A stretch of 64,000 nt of DNA from contig NZ_PCPT01000001.1 of assembly GCF_002975435.1 (NCBI RefSeq), positions 372,001 through 436,000 of the forward strand, given 5' to 3'. A program made the position numbers and the translations under genes. The notes under the pieces are model-generated. The model saw nothing but the letters and a program-made list of their open reading frames with translations, searched no databases and was not told the DNA's origin. Of the stretch, positions 50,586 to 60,386 are shown piece by piece. The stretch comes from Arthrobacter sp. MYb227. Lineage in GTDB: Bacteria > Actinomycetota > Actinomycetes > Actinomycetales > Micrococcaceae. The stretch's first letter is position 1, and each line of letters opens with the position of its first letter.

Positions 50586-53156
50586 CTAGACGAGGTCGAG
50601 TGCACCGGTTTCCAGCAAGAGTTCCTCTCTGCGGTCAAGAGACAGCTTTCCCAATGCCGCAGCGATGTGCCCTTCGATCGTACGGATCGACAGCGTCAGT
50701 TCCCGTGCTATCTGACGATTGTTCATGCCGGCACGTGCGAGCTTCGAGATTTCCTCTTCGCGTGGGGTCAGCGTACGAGCGCGAAGCTCGTGAGCCAGAA
50801 ACGGGAGGCTCGGTAGCGTCTGACTTTCAAACATACTCAACCGGTTCAGTAGTTCGCGACTTACCCCGGGAACAGGTTTTGTTCCCAATGGTGTTAGCAG
50901 TGTTCGCACGATTTCCATGGGTTCCAACGGGTGCAGGCTGTGGACTTCAGCAACCTTTTCCGGTCCGCAATGTTCAAACACGTGACTCATGATCACACCG
51001 TCGGCAACCCAGGCGGCGTCAAAACCTTGATCGAGCAAGAGCAACGTATCAATTGCTACTATCGGGTCACAAAGACCTAACTGACTCCGCGCGCGAATCT
51101 TTAAGCCCTGAGCACGCGGATCAGAAAGACTGCTGAGATGTTCAAGAAGTAATCTTTGAGTTGCCGGGTCACGCAATAATCCGGCCGTTGCTATATCTTC
51201 AATGCCATGTCGCCCCTCGAAGACAAGGCTCATAGCTACCCCGGATTTCACACCGCTTTTCTCGAGGGCAGGGAAATCGCTAAAACGAGTTACTACCTGA
51301 TCGATGTCTTGGATTGAGCAGTGTACCGACTCTGCATCAATCAAAATGGCACTTTGTGCGGCAAGTTCTAGAGACTGGGCGCCATCAAAAAGTTTGCCCT
51401 GCTGTAGTTCACGTAGCCCCTGTGACAGCTCGAGCGCTGCAATGCTTCGAGCATGCCACGGGCTGGGGTGACGATGTAGATATTCGCTGAGCATGCGCAG
51501 TCCTTGAGCGTATCCGCCCATTGCTAAGTAAATTCCAGTGGCGCTAAGCAGTGTGCCACGTAATGCCACAGCGTTATTTGAGGGCTCACCGCCCGAACAC
51601 ATTCGAAGACCCGAGACCATGTGGATGGCTGCGGTGCGCATGTTAGCATTCTTAGATGCTTCGAGTGCAGCTTTCAACTTCCTGCTCAGCGAGTCCTGCG
51701 GCAGCAGCTCCAATATCGCTGGATCATCGCGTGTTAGCGGTGCTTCGAGTCCTCGCAGTGTGGCAACTCGTTGAAGCGTTGGCAGCAAACGCCCAGTTTC
51801 TAGGCAAATTTGAACAAGTAATTGAGCGGTTTCGGCACTATTCCACAGACCAGCATGCTGCGCCGAACCGCGTTTAAGTTCTCTCAGGGCGGCATGCGAA
51901 CCGTGTCTTACATAGCTATACCGGGCCAAGGCTACTGCAGCGCAAATCCCGTGGCGTGAATTTTTAATCTGTGGCAATGATTGTCGTACGAATAGCGCCG
52001 CGGCTTCGCCTTGAGAGGGGTTCTGGGATTCCGAGGCCACGTTCAATGCCTCAACCACCGCTTCAACTTGGTGTTCTTCATCCCGTGCCAACGCTGAAGA
52101 GACCGTATGTGGAAGACCCGCCATGCAGCATTTCTCGATTTTAAGGGCTTCGTTTTCGAGTTCAAGAAGTTCAAAACCCGTCAAACTCTGCTGCCAGTGA
52201 CGTTCCAGAATGGGCGAAGCCATGGTGATAGTTTGAGTATCACCGCAACTATGTCTCCTACCCATTCCGGAGTTGAGCACCACATCTACGGTCTCTCGGC
52301 CCACCATTTGATGGGCGGCGTCCAATGGAACATGGCCAAGGATCGCGCATAGGCTCAGCAGCTTTTGTGCTTCGGGGGCGAGTGCCTTGCGACGTACTTG
52401 AAGTAGCATCGTTGCTTTAGCGATTACGGGAAGCAGACCAGTGCCGCCCGATAGCAGGACAGCTCTTAAAACACTTGGGTCAACGTTTTCTAGCATGAGG
52501 TCGAGCTGACCGGCAGAACCATGTGCGGCATGGTGCAAAGCGAAGGCGCCAAGCCAAGGAACCCTGTATCCGAGGGCTTGTGAAATCACGTTGACTGCTT
52601 GGTGAACATCCACTCTGCCTTCTGGGCACGTGGAAATATTCCCAGATTCGTACATGGTGCGCCATTGGCGCGGCAAGCTAGATACTGCGCCGGTGTGAAT
52701 GAACAGTCTAATGTCATCATTCAGGGCCAGACGGGTCAGTACATCACAGCTTCCGGCGTCGAGTTCGTCTGGATCGCGCACAAGGATTATGGACTGCGTT
52801 CCCTGAACGTTTTTACGCACTAAGGCACGTAACGTACGGAAATAGCCAAAACCCGGTTCCTCAGCGAAGCTATTTGCCGGTGCGTAAGGTTCGGCTGGAT
52901 CTTCAGCCGTACGTCCGCGTAATTGCGCGATCAATGGATCAAGGGCAAGATATTCCCCATGGCCCTGCCACTTGACTCCACGTACTTCGCCGATGAGTTG
53001 CAAAGCTCCGCTACGTTCGAGCTCTTGGCTCCAGAAGCGCAGTGATTGGCCAACAGTCTCGCACAAAATCCAGCCAAGGGTCCCACTAATGGAACGCTCT
53101 GAGAAAATATCAGCCGGGTTGACTACCTGCTTTAGAATTGCGTTCGTTTCTCTCAA
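50586..53156 (-). CDS. Large LuxR-family regulator with degenerate P-loop
   Basis: An 856-residue protein with a C-terminal LuxR/FixJ HTH (LTPREEEISKLARAGMNNRQ then IARELTLSIRTIEGHIAAAL). Its layout matches LAL/MalT-like regulators: N-terminal ATPase-like domain, long helical-repeat middle and HTH end. At the place of Walker A (residues 30-39, ILCETVGQSL) the first Gly is Cys32 and the essential Lys is Gln37, so ATP use looks lost; the B region reads ILVRDPDELD. It overlaps the end of the upstream, intact-P-loop regulator by 4 nt (ATGA). Confidence 0.87.
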   Translation of the reverse strand: MRETNAILKQVVNPADIFSERSISGTLGWILCETVGQSLRFWSQELERSGALQLIGEVRGVKWQGHGEYLALDPLIAQLRGRTAEDPAEPYAPANSFAEEPGFGYFRTLRALVRKNVQGTQSIILVRDPDELDAGSCDVLTRLALNDDIRLFIHTGAVSSLPRQWRTMYESGNISTCPEGRVDVHQAVNVISQALGYRVPWLGAFALHHAAHGSAGQLDLMLENVDPSVLRAVLLSGGTGLLPVIAKATMLLQVRRKALAPEAQKLLSLCAILGHVPLDAAHQMVGRETVDVVLNSGMGRRHSCGDTQTITMASPILERHWQQSLTGFELLELENEALKIEKCCMAGLPHTVSSALARDEEHQVEAVVEALNVASESQNPSQGEAAALFVRQSLPQIKNSRHGICAAVALARYSYVRHGSHAALRELKRGSAQHAGLWNSAETAQLLVQICLETGRLLPTLQRVATLRGLEAPLTRDDPAILELLPQDSLSRKLKAALEASKNANMRTAAIHMVSGLRMCSGGEPSNNAVALRGTLLSATGIYLAMGGYAQGLRMLSEYLHRHPSPWHARSIAALELSQGLRELQQGKLFDGAQSLELAAQSAILIDAESVHCSIQDIDQVVTRFSDFPALEKSGVKSGVAMSLVFEGRHGIEDIATAGLLRDPATQRLLLEHLSSLSDPRAQGLKIRARSQLGLCDPIVAIDTLLLLDQGFDAAWVADGVIMSHVFEHCGPEKVAEVHSLHPLEPMEIVRTLLTPLGTKPVPGVSRELLNRLSMFESQTLPSLPFLAHELRARTLTPREEEISKLARAGMNNRQIARELTLSIRTIEGHIAAALGKLSLDRREELLLETGALDLV

Positions 53157-55456
53157 CGGGCACCGACCTGAGATCCAAGGATCGATGTAAGTTCGTCACG
53201 GCCAGAAATTTCCAATTTCTTGTACGTGTTTTCCAAATGTTTCTCAACGGTGCGAACAGAGAGATCTAGCTCCATTGCAATATCGACGCTACTGCTTCCA
53301 TCCGCTGCCCAGTTAGCGATCTCAAGTTCACGAGGACTCAGCGGCGTACTTGTTGATATTTGGGCTTTTAGATTCGGAGGAATCCACGATCCAAGGCCCT
53401 GACGCTGCGCAAGAGATATTGCTGCTTCTAGTTTGTTTCCTGATTTTTCTCGTATTCCTACGCTGAGCATGGAGATGAGTTGTGCAATCGTTCCATCACA
53501 GCTTTGAGCTAGCGTTTCAAGCTCTTTCAAGAACGTGGTCTCCGGCTGATTCCCGTTCTCTAGTCGCAGTTTTAGTTCCCATCCCAGTCCCAAGAGGCGC
53601 AGCCCTTTTGGAAATTCTCGTGCATAACGCTGATTGTAGGATTGCAGGTCAACCAATGCATCGGCCGTTGGCCGTTCGACAACAATGCGCGCTAATTCGC
53701 GAATTTGCGCATAGCCAAAGGGTGCTGGTGCATCATAGTTAATGGGGTCAGCGGTAGCTCCCGAGGGCTCCCCCAGCAGTCTTCCGATATCTGTACTTAA
53801 ACCCGAGCGATCCAATAGTGCATGTAACCCATATTCGCCCAAGTTGGCTGCTCGAAGACCGTTCCACTCCCCCGCAAGGAATTGCACAGCCTGTTTGGTT
53901 TCTGCAACGTTATGTGCCGTAATCGATGAAGCCTCGGTCGCAACGACACCCACACGAGCAATACGTTCCAAGGCTGCTCGCGAATTTCCCGCCATAACTT
54001 CACCGAGCGCAGCGAATGCCTGAACGTTCTGCCACATTTGCTCATCAACCCCTCGATCAAGGGATACTGCCAAGGCGATACATTTTTCGTACTCGCGGAT
54101 GGAGCTTAAATACACGCCTTTGGCCGCGGCTTCAAGGCCGTTTACATGAACAAAACGTCCGGCATACTTGGGCCAGTAACCAGCTGCCAGACAGACCAGA
54201 GCTTCTCTTGCCCCGAGTTGTTCAGGGGCAAGAGAATCGGATAACGCGGCTTCTAGGTTGCTAATGACCCCGGACGAATTCCCGGTCAAAACATGGGCCT
54301 CGGCCGCGAGCCAAGCAGCTTCATGGCTACTATCGTTTTCCAAAAGTAAGAGAGCCGAGGCGGGCTGCGCAGCAAGCAAGGCCGAGCGTGCACCGGCCAG
54401 AACCAATTCGCGCGGAATCTCGATGCCCAGGGACTGCCACCAAAAGATGTGTTCCGGCGGTGGTGACATGGTGTTTTTGGGGAATACCGGAGACACTCGT
54501 GATTCATAGATCGTTCGAGCTAGATCGGTCTCCATGCTCAATCGCAGACTCAAATCCAATAGACCATTTGCCAGCTGAATCGGGGATTTCGGGCTTTCTT
54601 GGGAAATGAGTCCGCGGACGTCCATCTCCTGCAGCCTAGCTGAAGGAATCCATTGCAATGCCTGAGCTAAGCTACAAGGTCCAACGACGGCAAGAATCTG
54701 TAGCGCATCAAAAATTTCTGGTTCATGGTTCTCTTTGAGGGAACGAACATGCGCATATAACGTTGTATGCGAGAATTTCCCCACGTCCTGGATATGCCGA
54801 TGCCATGCATTGGGGCCACGCTCATGGGGAAAATTTTCATCGACGAATCCGGCAAAGGTCCGTACGGCCGCCATATTCGCTCCAGCAAATCGAGTGACCG
54901 CTACAACTTCCCAGGTCTTGACCGAACGGTTCCATAGTTCTTCAAGCAGGTTCTTGATCTGCGCAAAGTCCAGCAACGGCAATTCCAAATGTCTTACGTG
55001 GTTCTCGAATTTGGCTTCAGCCAACAAGGGAATCGAATCCATACTCGCGCAGGAAACCACCAGAGTGATCGGAGCATTTTGGATACCCCATAGAAGCAGA
55101 CGTGCGGATCCTTCATCTAAATGCTGGAAATCATCTACAACAATAAGCAGCGAACCATGTTCGTTGGCGAGCTCTATCAGATCAATATGCGCACGAGCAG
55201 AACTAGTAATCAGGTGTGCCAAGGCAGCATAGCGGTGACTCTTCTCGCTAGGATCTGGGAAGATTCGTCGTACGGCGCCATAATTTGACCGGGCAGCAAC
55301 GGTGGAGAGTAGTCGAGATTTTCCGGATCCTACGGGGCCCTCAAGAATTACGAGTCGGTCGCTACCGAGCTCCAGCAATACTTCTTCAGCCATCTCACTG
55401 CGAATACGTCCCAAGCGTAGTGCCCCCACTAGATGCAAAAAGTCGCTAGGGCCCAT
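53153..55456 (-). CDS. LuxR-family AAA/STAND regulator with intact P-loop
   Basis: A 767-residue LAL/MalT-type regulator. Walker A is EGPVGSGKSRLL (residues 39-50), Walker B LLIVVDDFQHLD near 105-116, a long helical middle part, and a C-terminal LuxR HTH (LSPRELEIANWAADGSSSVD then IAMELDLSVRTVEKHLENTY). Such STAND ATPases respond to a ligand or protein and then bind DNA. It is transcribed first, followed by the overlapping 856-residue paralogue. They lie directly upstream of the surface locus on the same strand, so control of that locus is plausible but unproven. Confidence 0.9.
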   Translation of the reverse strand: MGPSDFLHLVGALRLGRIRSEMAEEVLLELGSDRLVILEGPVGSGKSRLLSTVAARSNYGAVRRIFPDPSEKSHRYAALAHLITSSARAHIDLIELANEHGSLLIVVDDFQHLDEGSARLLLWGIQNAPITLVVSCASMDSIPLLAEAKFENHVRHLELPLLDFAQIKNLLEELWNRSVKTWEVVAVTRFAGANMAAVRTFAGFVDENFPHERGPNAWHRHIQDVGKFSHTTLYAHVRSLKENHEPEIFDALQILAVVGPCSLAQALQWIPSARLQEMDVRGLISQESPKSPIQLANGLLDLSLRLSMETDLARTIYESRVSPVFPKNTMSPPPEHIFWWQSLGIEIPRELVLAGARSALLAAQPASALLLLENDSSHEAAWLAAEAHVLTGNSSGVISNLEAALSDSLAPEQLGAREALVCLAAGYWPKYAGRFVHVNGLEAAAKGVYLSSIREYEKCIALAVSLDRGVDEQMWQNVQAFAALGEVMAGNSRAALERIARVGVVATEASSITAHNVAETKQAVQFLAGEWNGLRAANLGEYGLHALLDRSGLSTDIGRLLGEPSGATADPINYDAPAPFGYAQIRELARIVVERPTADALVDLQSYNQRYAREFPKGLRLLGLGWELKLRLENGNQPETTFLKELETLAQSCDGTIAQLISMLSVGIREKSGNKLEAAISLAQRQGLGSWIPPNLKAQISTSTPLSPRELEIANWAADGSSSVDIAMELDLSVRTVEKHLENTYKKLEISGRDELTSILGSQVGAR

Positions 55457-55618
55457 CCCACAGCGAAATATTCTGGGAGTCCTAACTTGAACTAGCCGCA
55501 GTAATCCCCGCTTGAATTTAGCACCGCTTAGGGGACAACGCCAACCCGCTAATACTCAAACGTCGTTATGAAAACACATGTCAGCTAGCATTTTCACGGA
55601 AGACTGGGAGGAACGTTT

Positions 55619-56536
55619 CTACTGCTGGTCAAGCACCCGCCGTTGCCGTGTGGCTTGAGCCCGCCAGGCAATTTCGGCTTGATCTTGTGGATAGGCGACT
55701 TCTTCTAGTACCAAGGCCCGCGGGTCGGCAAGCATGTTCTTTGAATCACGTACAGCCATTTCTAACCGCTCGGCCACCCAACCAGGTTTCTGGCTTCCGT
55801 CCCCCACCGCGATACAGGCTCCGATCATGGCCCGGACCATATTGTGGCAAAAGGCATCGGCCTTTAGATGAGCGACAATAATACCGGCCTCATCACGTTC
55901 AAACGTGAATTCTGTAAGCGTGCGAATAGTCGTTGCTCGCTCACGCGGTTTGCAGAAAGAAAGAAAGTCGTGCCGCCCTAGCAGCGATTGGGCTTCGGCA
56001 TTGAGCAGTTCGAGATTCAGGTCTTTTTTGTGCCACATAGTAAACGCCCGGGTGAGCGGATCAAAACGCGCCGGCCCATCGGCAATCCGGTAAGCGTAGC
56101 GGCGCCAAAGCGCGGAGAATCTAGCATCAAATCCGGTAGGCGCCAGGTAAGCCTCGTGAACGAGGACGCGCCCTTCTTCTCTTCCCAGCACTCCGCGTAG
56201 TCGACGAACTAGTGCATAGCCCGGGTCAAGATCTGCCCCACGGTTTAGGCTAGCAAATTCCGCTTCGGTCAGATCAAAATGCACCATCTGGTGCCGAGCA
56301 TGCACTCCGGCGTCGGTACGTCCGGCAACAGTGGTGCGAATGGGGCGACGAATCAGCATCTCCAGCGCTGCCTCAAGCACTCCCTGAATTGTCGGCAGTC
56401 CTGGTTGCAGTGCCCACCCGTTATAGCTGCTGCCGTCATAGCCAAGGCGTAGACACATACGAACCAATGCGGGTTCGGTCTGTGCATCGCTTGGTGCCAG
56501 TGCCGGGTTTAGGTGACTTAGCTCGGAGAAATTCAT
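55619..56536 (-). CDS. truA: tRNA pseudouridine synthase TruA
   Basis: TruA makes pseudouridine at positions 38-40 of tRNA anticodon stems. The protein (305 residues from ATG at 56536, with GGATAGGGTCA upstream) has RLGYDGSSYNGWALQPG and the catalytic Asp in VAGRTDAGVHARHQMVHFD (diagnostic part). The C-terminal part has SFCKPRERATTIRTL and HNMVRAMIGACIAVG. The frame stays open to 56674 but lacks family sequence. It follows rplQ, with a strong terminator between. Confidence 0.95.
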   Translation of the reverse strand: MNFSELSHLNPALAPSDAQTEPALVRMCLRLGYDGSSYNGWALQPGLPTIQGVLEAALEMLIRRPIRTTVAGRTDAGVHARHQMVHFDLTEAEFASLNRGADLDPGYALVRRLRGVLGREEGRVLVHEAYLAPTGFDARFSALWRRYAYRIADGPARFDPLTRAFTMWHKKDLNLELLNAEAQSLLGRHDFLSFCKPRERATTIRTLTEFTFERDEAGIIVAHLKADAFCHNMVRAMIGACIAVGDGSQKPGWVAERLEMAVRDSKNMLADPRALVLEEVAYPQDQAEIAWRAQATRQRRVLDQQ

Positions 56537-56657
56537 TGACCCTATCCAGATTGGTGCTTTATCCGTGCTGAGAGCCACGGAGGGGAAACGTCTCCTCAAT
56601 CTAGAGGTGCGTCCGCGGTGGGAACCTATTTCTAGTTGGAGGCAGGTGATTGTTAAA

Positions 56658-56693
56658 ACTTTGGCCCGGTGCATAAATGCACCGGGCCAAAGT
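56658..56693 (-). terminator. Terminator after rplQ
   Basis: Perfect 16-nt stem (56658-56673 with 56678-56693), 4-nt loop, followed on the minus strand by TTTTAACAA. It is 30 nt past the rplQ stop and lies inside the open frame upstream of the truA start. Confidence 0.88.
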
Positions 56694-56722
56694 ATCAGCT
56701 ATTGCTGAGGGGTAAACAAGGA

Positions 56723-57235
56723 CTAGGCCTTGTTCTCCTCTGCAGCTTCGGTCTCTACAACCTCAGCGGTTTCGGTTGCTTCGGTCTCAACGACCTCTTC
56801 AACCGGAGCAGCAACTGCGGCAGCCTTTTCGGCTTCCTTCACAACTGCCTGCTTCGGGGAAACCGGTTCCATAACCAATTCGATAACAGCCATCGGAGCG
56901 TTGTCGCCCTTACGGTTGCCGATCTTGGTGATGCGGGTGTAACCACCCTGGCGCTCGGCCATAACTGGTGCGATGTTCTCGAACAGTTCGTGAACGATCG
57001 ACTTGTTGGTGCGGCTACGTGAGGCAATGACTGCCTGAACGCGGCGACGTGAGGCCAGATCTCCACGCTTTGCGAAGGTGATCAGACGCTCAGCATGCGG
57101 ACGAAGGCGCTTGGCCTTGGTCAGCGTGGTGGTGATGGACTTGTTCTCGAACAGCTGCGCGGACAGGTTCGCGAGCATCAAACGCTCGTGAGCTGCGCTG
57201 CCGCCGAGACGCGGACCCTTTGGCGGGGTAGGCAT
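56723..57235 (-). CDS. rplQ: 50S ribosomal protein L17 (bL17)
   Basis: bL17 is a 50S protein near the exit-tunnel side. The 170-residue product has the standard ~120-residue core ([20 protein letters not shown], then [20 protein letters not shown]) and a ~50-residue acidic, Ala/Val/Glu/Thr-rich tail common in actinobacteria. GGAG precedes the ATG. It follows rpoA as usual. Confidence 0.96.
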   Translation of the reverse strand: MPTPPKGPRLGGSAAHERLMLANLSAQLFENKSITTTLTKAKRLRPHAERLITFAKRGDLASRRRVQAVIASRSRTNKSIVHELFENIAPVMAERQGGYTRITKIGNRKGDNAPMAVIELVMEPVSPKQAVVKEAEKAAAVAAPVEEVVETEATETAEVVETEAAEENKA

Positions 57236-57257
57236 AGTGTTCTCCTAATATGGTGGC

Positions 57258-57301
57258 CCTTTGCGCCCGGTTCCGGAAAGGGGTTTTCCGGGCGCAAGGG
57301 T
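57258..57301 (-). terminator. Hairpin in the rpoA-rplQ junction
   Basis: Arms of about 13 nt, CCCTTTGCGCCCGG side (57258-57271) and CCGGGCGCAAGGG side (57289-57301), with further inner pairing. It lies 31 nt past the rpoA stop and just before rplQ. It lacks a U-tract and may act as a partial terminator or RNA processing site. Confidence 0.5.
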
Positions 57302-57331
57302 TTAAGTTCTGTAGCGGGTGTTTAGAAGTCT

Positions 57332-58339
57332 TTAGACTTCTTCGTCACCGTAGACTTCATCGTCGCCAATGGCTGCAGCACGGGCTGCCAGATCAAAGCC
57401 CGGAGGGGAATCCTTCAGGGCCAGACCCAGATCGATCAGCTTCGCCTTGACCTCATCGATGGACTTCGCACCAAAGTTGCGGATGTCCATCAGGTCAGCC
57501 TCGGAGCGTGCAACGAGTTCACCCACGGAGTGGATGCCCTCACGCTTGAGGCAGTTGTACGAACGAACTGTCAATTCGAGGTCTTCGATCGGCAGTGCCA
57601 TATCGGCGGCGAGAGCGGCATCCGTCGGGGACGGGCCAATCTCGATGCCTTCAGCGGCAGTGTTCAGCTCGCGTGCCAGGCCAAACAGTTCAACCAAGGT
57701 GGTGCCAGCGGATGCTACTGCATCGCGCGGGGCAATCGAATCCTTGGTTTCAACATCAACGATGAGCTTGTCAAAGTCGGTGCGCTGTTCAACACGGGTG
57801 GCCTCCACGCGGAAGGTCACCTTCATTACCGGCGAGTAAATCGAATCCACAGGGATACGACCAATTTCGGCGTCCGCGTTCTTGTTCTGCGCTGCAGAAA
57901 CATAGCCACGGCCACGTTCGATGGTCAGTTCCATGTCGAACTTGCCCTTCGCGTTCAATGTCGCGATGTGCAGGTCCGGGTTGTGGAATTCAACGCCAGC
58001 TGGCGGGGTGATGTCGGCTGCGGTAACGACGCCCGGGCCCTGCTTGCGCAGGTAGGCGACAACCGGCTCGTCATGTTCGGAGGAGACCGAGAGGCTCTTA
58101 ATGTTAAGAATCAGCTCGGTGACGTCTTCCTTCACGCCGGCTACGGTGGTGAACTCGTGCAGTACTCCGTCAATTCGTACGCTGGTGACAGCTGCACCAG
58201 GGATCGAGGAGAGCAGGGTACGGCGAAGTGAGTTACCAAGGGTGTAGCCGAAGCCAGGCTCCAACGGTTCAATTACGAAACGGGAGCGGTTCTCCGCTAC
58301 GACTTCTTCGGTCAGGGTGGGGCGCTGTGCAATAAGCAC
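57332..58339 (-). CDS. rpoA: RNA polymerase alpha subunit
   Basis: RpoA dimerises to seed RNA polymerase and its C-terminal domain contacts promoters and activators. The 335-residue protein has the N-terminal domain ([40 protein letters not shown]) and the C-terminal domain with [20 protein letters not shown] and [13 protein letters not shown]. The start is GTG with AAAGGA upstream. Length is standard. Confidence 0.98.
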   Translation of the reverse strand: MLIAQRPTLTEEVVAENRSRFVIEPLEPGFGYTLGNSLRRTLLSSIPGAAVTSVRIDGVLHEFTTVAGVKEDVTELILNIKSLSVSSEHDEPVVAYLRKQGPGVVTAADITPPAGVEFHNPDLHIATLNAKGKFDMELTIERGRGYVSAAQNKNADAEIGRIPVDSIYSPVMKVTFRVEATRVEQRTDFDKLIVDVETKDSIAPRDAVASAGTTLVELFGLARELNTAAEGIEIGPSPTDAALAADMALPIEDLELTVRSYNCLKREGIHSVGELVARSEADLMDIRNFGAKSIDEVKAKLIDLGLALKDSPPGFDLAARAAAIGDDEVYGDEEV

Positions 58340-58445
58340 TTACATTTCCTTTCAGCGAGCGTCCGCTATATGACGCAACACAGGGGGTGGAAACGACGTA
58401 AGCCTCGTCGGCGTTCGTCTGGTTCGGTCTGGCTTGCCGTGGCGA

Positions 58446-58494
58446 TCCTGCCGCCGTGTCAAAACCTAAGCGGTAATGAAACACGGCGGCAGGA
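58446..58494 (-). terminator. Hairpin between rpsK and rpoA
   Basis: Perfect 14-nt arms, 58446-58459 and 58481-58494, 21-nt loop. No U-tract. It lies 16 nt past the rpsK stop. Given that rpoA must be expressed with these genes, it may modulate or process rather than end transcription. Confidence 0.5.
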
Positions 58495-58509
58495 AAGCCA
58501 GACAGTCAA

Positions 58510-58911
58510 TTAGACGCGGCGACGCTTTGGCGGGCGGCAACCGTTGTGTGCGCTTGGGGAAACGTCCTGGATGGACCCAACCTCAAGGCCAGCAGCCTGC
58601 AGCGAACGGATCGCGGTTTCGCGTCCCGAGCCTGGGCCCTTGACGAAAACGTCAACCTTGCGCAAGCCGTGCTCCTGTGCGCGCTTTGCAGCGGCTTCAG
58701 CAGCCATCTGTGCAGCGTACGGGGTCGACTTACGTGAGCCCTTGAAGCCAACCTCGCCGGCCGAGGCCCACGAGATGACAGCACCGCTCGGATCCGTGAT
58801 GGAAACGATGGTGTTGTTAAAGGTGCTCTTGATGTGCGCCTGGCCTAGCGCGATATTCTTTTTGTCCTTGCGACGCGGCTTACGCACCGCTCCACGAGTC
58901 TTGGGGGGCAT
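58510..58911 (-). CDS. rpsK: 30S ribosomal protein S11 (uS11)
   Basis: uS11 lies at the 30S platform. The 133-residue product contains [34 protein letters not shown] and the C-terminal [18 protein letters not shown]. Length and motifs are standard. In this genome rpsD is not between rpsK and rpoA, as in other Micrococcaceae-type alpha operons. Confidence 0.97.
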   Translation of the reverse strand: MPPKTRGAVRKPRRKDKKNIALGQAHIKSTFNNTIVSITDPSGAVISWASAGEVGFKGSRKSTPYAAQMAAEAAAKRAQEHGLRKVDVFVKGPGSGRETAIRSLQAAGLEVGSIQDVSPSAHNGCRPPKRRRV

Positions 58912-58954
58912 TCTTACTCCTACGAGAAATTTGGCTTAGTGACGACCGCTAGAT

Positions 58955-59329
58955 TTAGCGGGTCTTCTTCTTACCGGCGACTGTGCGCTTCGGGCCCTTG
59001 CGGGTGCGAGCGTTGGTCTTGGTGCGCTGACCGCGGACCGGCAGGCCCTTGCGGTGGCGGATACCTTCGTAGGAGCCAATTTCAACCTTGCGGCGAATAT
59101 CAGCTGCCACTTCACGGCGGAGGTCACCCTCAACCTTGAAGCTGCCTTCAATGAAGTCACGCAGCTGAACCAGCTCAGCGTCGGTCAGATCCTTGACACG
59201 GGTTTCCGGGTTAATCCCGGTTCCGGCAATGGTCTGTTCTGCACGGGTCTTGCCCACGCCGTAGATGTAGGTGAGCGCAATGATCACACGCTTTTCGCGT
59301 GGGATGTCTACGCCAGCTAGACGAGCCAT
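58955..59329 (-). CDS. rpsM: 30S ribosomal protein S13 (uS13)
   Basis: uS13 sits at the 30S head and contacts tRNA. The 124-residue protein begins [20 protein letters not shown] and carries [20 protein letters not shown] near its basic C-terminus. Standard length. It follows rpmJ after about 150 nt. Confidence 0.97.
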   Translation of the reverse strand: MARLAGVDIPREKRVIIALTYIYGVGKTRAEQTIAGTGINPETRVKDLTDAELVQLRDFIEGSFKVEGDLRREVAADIRRKVEIGSYEGIRHRKGLPVRGQRTKTNARTRKGPKRTVAGKKKTR

Positions 59330-59482
59330 ATGCTTTGTCTACCTTTCGATGTTCGGAGGTCTTAAGCAGTACATCCTGGTTTCCCAGTCCCCGGCCTCCG
59401 TGCCGAGGGTATGCATCGCGCGTTGTGATGCTGTACTACCGATTTCGTTACTACGCGCAGAGCATTTCCCAAAGAAGGGAAA

Positions 59483-59596
59483 TTAGCCCTGACGCTGCTT
59501 GTGGCGTGGGTTTTCGCAGATCACCATGACCACACCATTACGGCGGATCACCTTGCACTTATCGCAGATCGGCTTCACGCTAGGGTTAACCTTCAA
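59483..59596 (-). CDS. rpmJ: 50S ribosomal protein L36 (bL36), TTG start
   Basis: A 37-residue zinc-ribbon ribosomal protein. From TTG at 59596 it reads [20 protein letters not shown] and has the metal-binding CxxC (C11, C14), C27 and H32, ending KQRQG. GGAG lies 6 nt before the TTG, and no in-frame ATG is nearby. It lies between infA and rpsM, as in most bacteria. Confidence 0.95.
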   Translation of the reverse strand: MKVNPSVKPICDKCKVIRRNGVVMVICENPRHKQRQG

Positions 59597-59687
59597 GGCT
59601 TACTCCTTTTGCGGTTGCTGTTTCAGTGGAGCGTAATTACCTTCGTCGCCCGCTACCCCCAAAGGGATACCCGACTGTAAAAAGTGT

Positions 59688-59909
59688 TTACTTGTAGCGG
59701 TAGACGATACGGCCGCGGTTGAGGTCGTACGGGCTGAGTTCCACCACTACGCGATCCTCCGGGAGGATTCGAATGTAGTGCTGACGCATCTTTCCCGAGA
59801 TAGTTGCAAGCACAACGTGTCCATTGGGCAGCTCAACACGGAACATCGCGTTGGGCAGCGCCTCTGATACGGTGCCTTCTACCTCGATGACACCCTCTTT
59901 CTTGGCCAT
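59688..59909 (-). CDS. infA: Translation initiation factor IF-1
   Basis: IF-1 binds the 30S A-site during initiation. From ATG at 59909 (after GCGGAGG) the 73-residue OB-fold protein reads [20 protein letters not shown] and includes [20 protein letters not shown] and [18 protein letters not shown]. The frame remains open upstream to 60101, but that part has no family similarity. Confidence 0.97.
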   Translation of the reverse strand: MAKKEGVIEVEGTVSEALPNAMFRVELPNGHVVLATISGKMRQHYIRILPEDRVVVELSPYDLNRGRIVYRYK

Positions 59910-60386
59910 ATCCTCCGCTAACTTTTGTTGTTGGCAACATTTATCACCAACAGGTTTATGGTACTGGCTGCTCTTCAACATAACTGACCTAGGCGAACGC
60001 TTTTGGGCACCATGGAATAGACAACCAACAGTCAAGCCTACGCGGTGCCGGGCATAAAAGGAAATCCCTTGGAGCGGGAATTTTAGTAACCTTCCCCACA
60101 TACTTTCGACAGCTCATGGGCGAGATCCGCGGGTGCTGGCGGTTTTAACTCTCATTGGCCCAGCCCCTGCTACCCACGATGCAGCAACACGGCGCAATCG
60201 GGGTGCCGGTAGGCCGCCGAGTCGTTGTGCTAGAACGCACAGTCCACACGAGGTTTTGCACCCACCATAGATTCTGGAATGCAGGATCCTCGGCTCACGG
60301 CTTTGCTGCCGCACACACAAGGGAGCCGGGTCGGCTGGAAGATATTTCCAAGCCGACCCGGCTCCCCCGAGCTATGGACGCTGGGC
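59910..60386. other. Non-coding stretch between map and infA
   Basis: About 475 nt. It holds the hairpin after map (60321-60366) and presumably the infA promoter nearer 59910-60100; no -35/-10 pair stood out clearly. The middle part, 60100-60320, shows no gene on either strand with family-like sequence. Confidence 0.5.
60321..60366 (-). terminator. Hairpin after map
   Basis: Arms of about 19 nt, 60321-60339 and 60347-60366, one unpaired base, 7-nt loop; 20 nt past the map stop. On the minus strand TTGTGTGTG follows. It separates secY-adk-map from infA-rpmJ-rpsM. Confidence 0.75.

Noticed and set aside
60100-60320. Open frames in the map-infA gap
   Set aside because: Short, overlapping on both strands, without ribosome sites or recognisable protein sequence.
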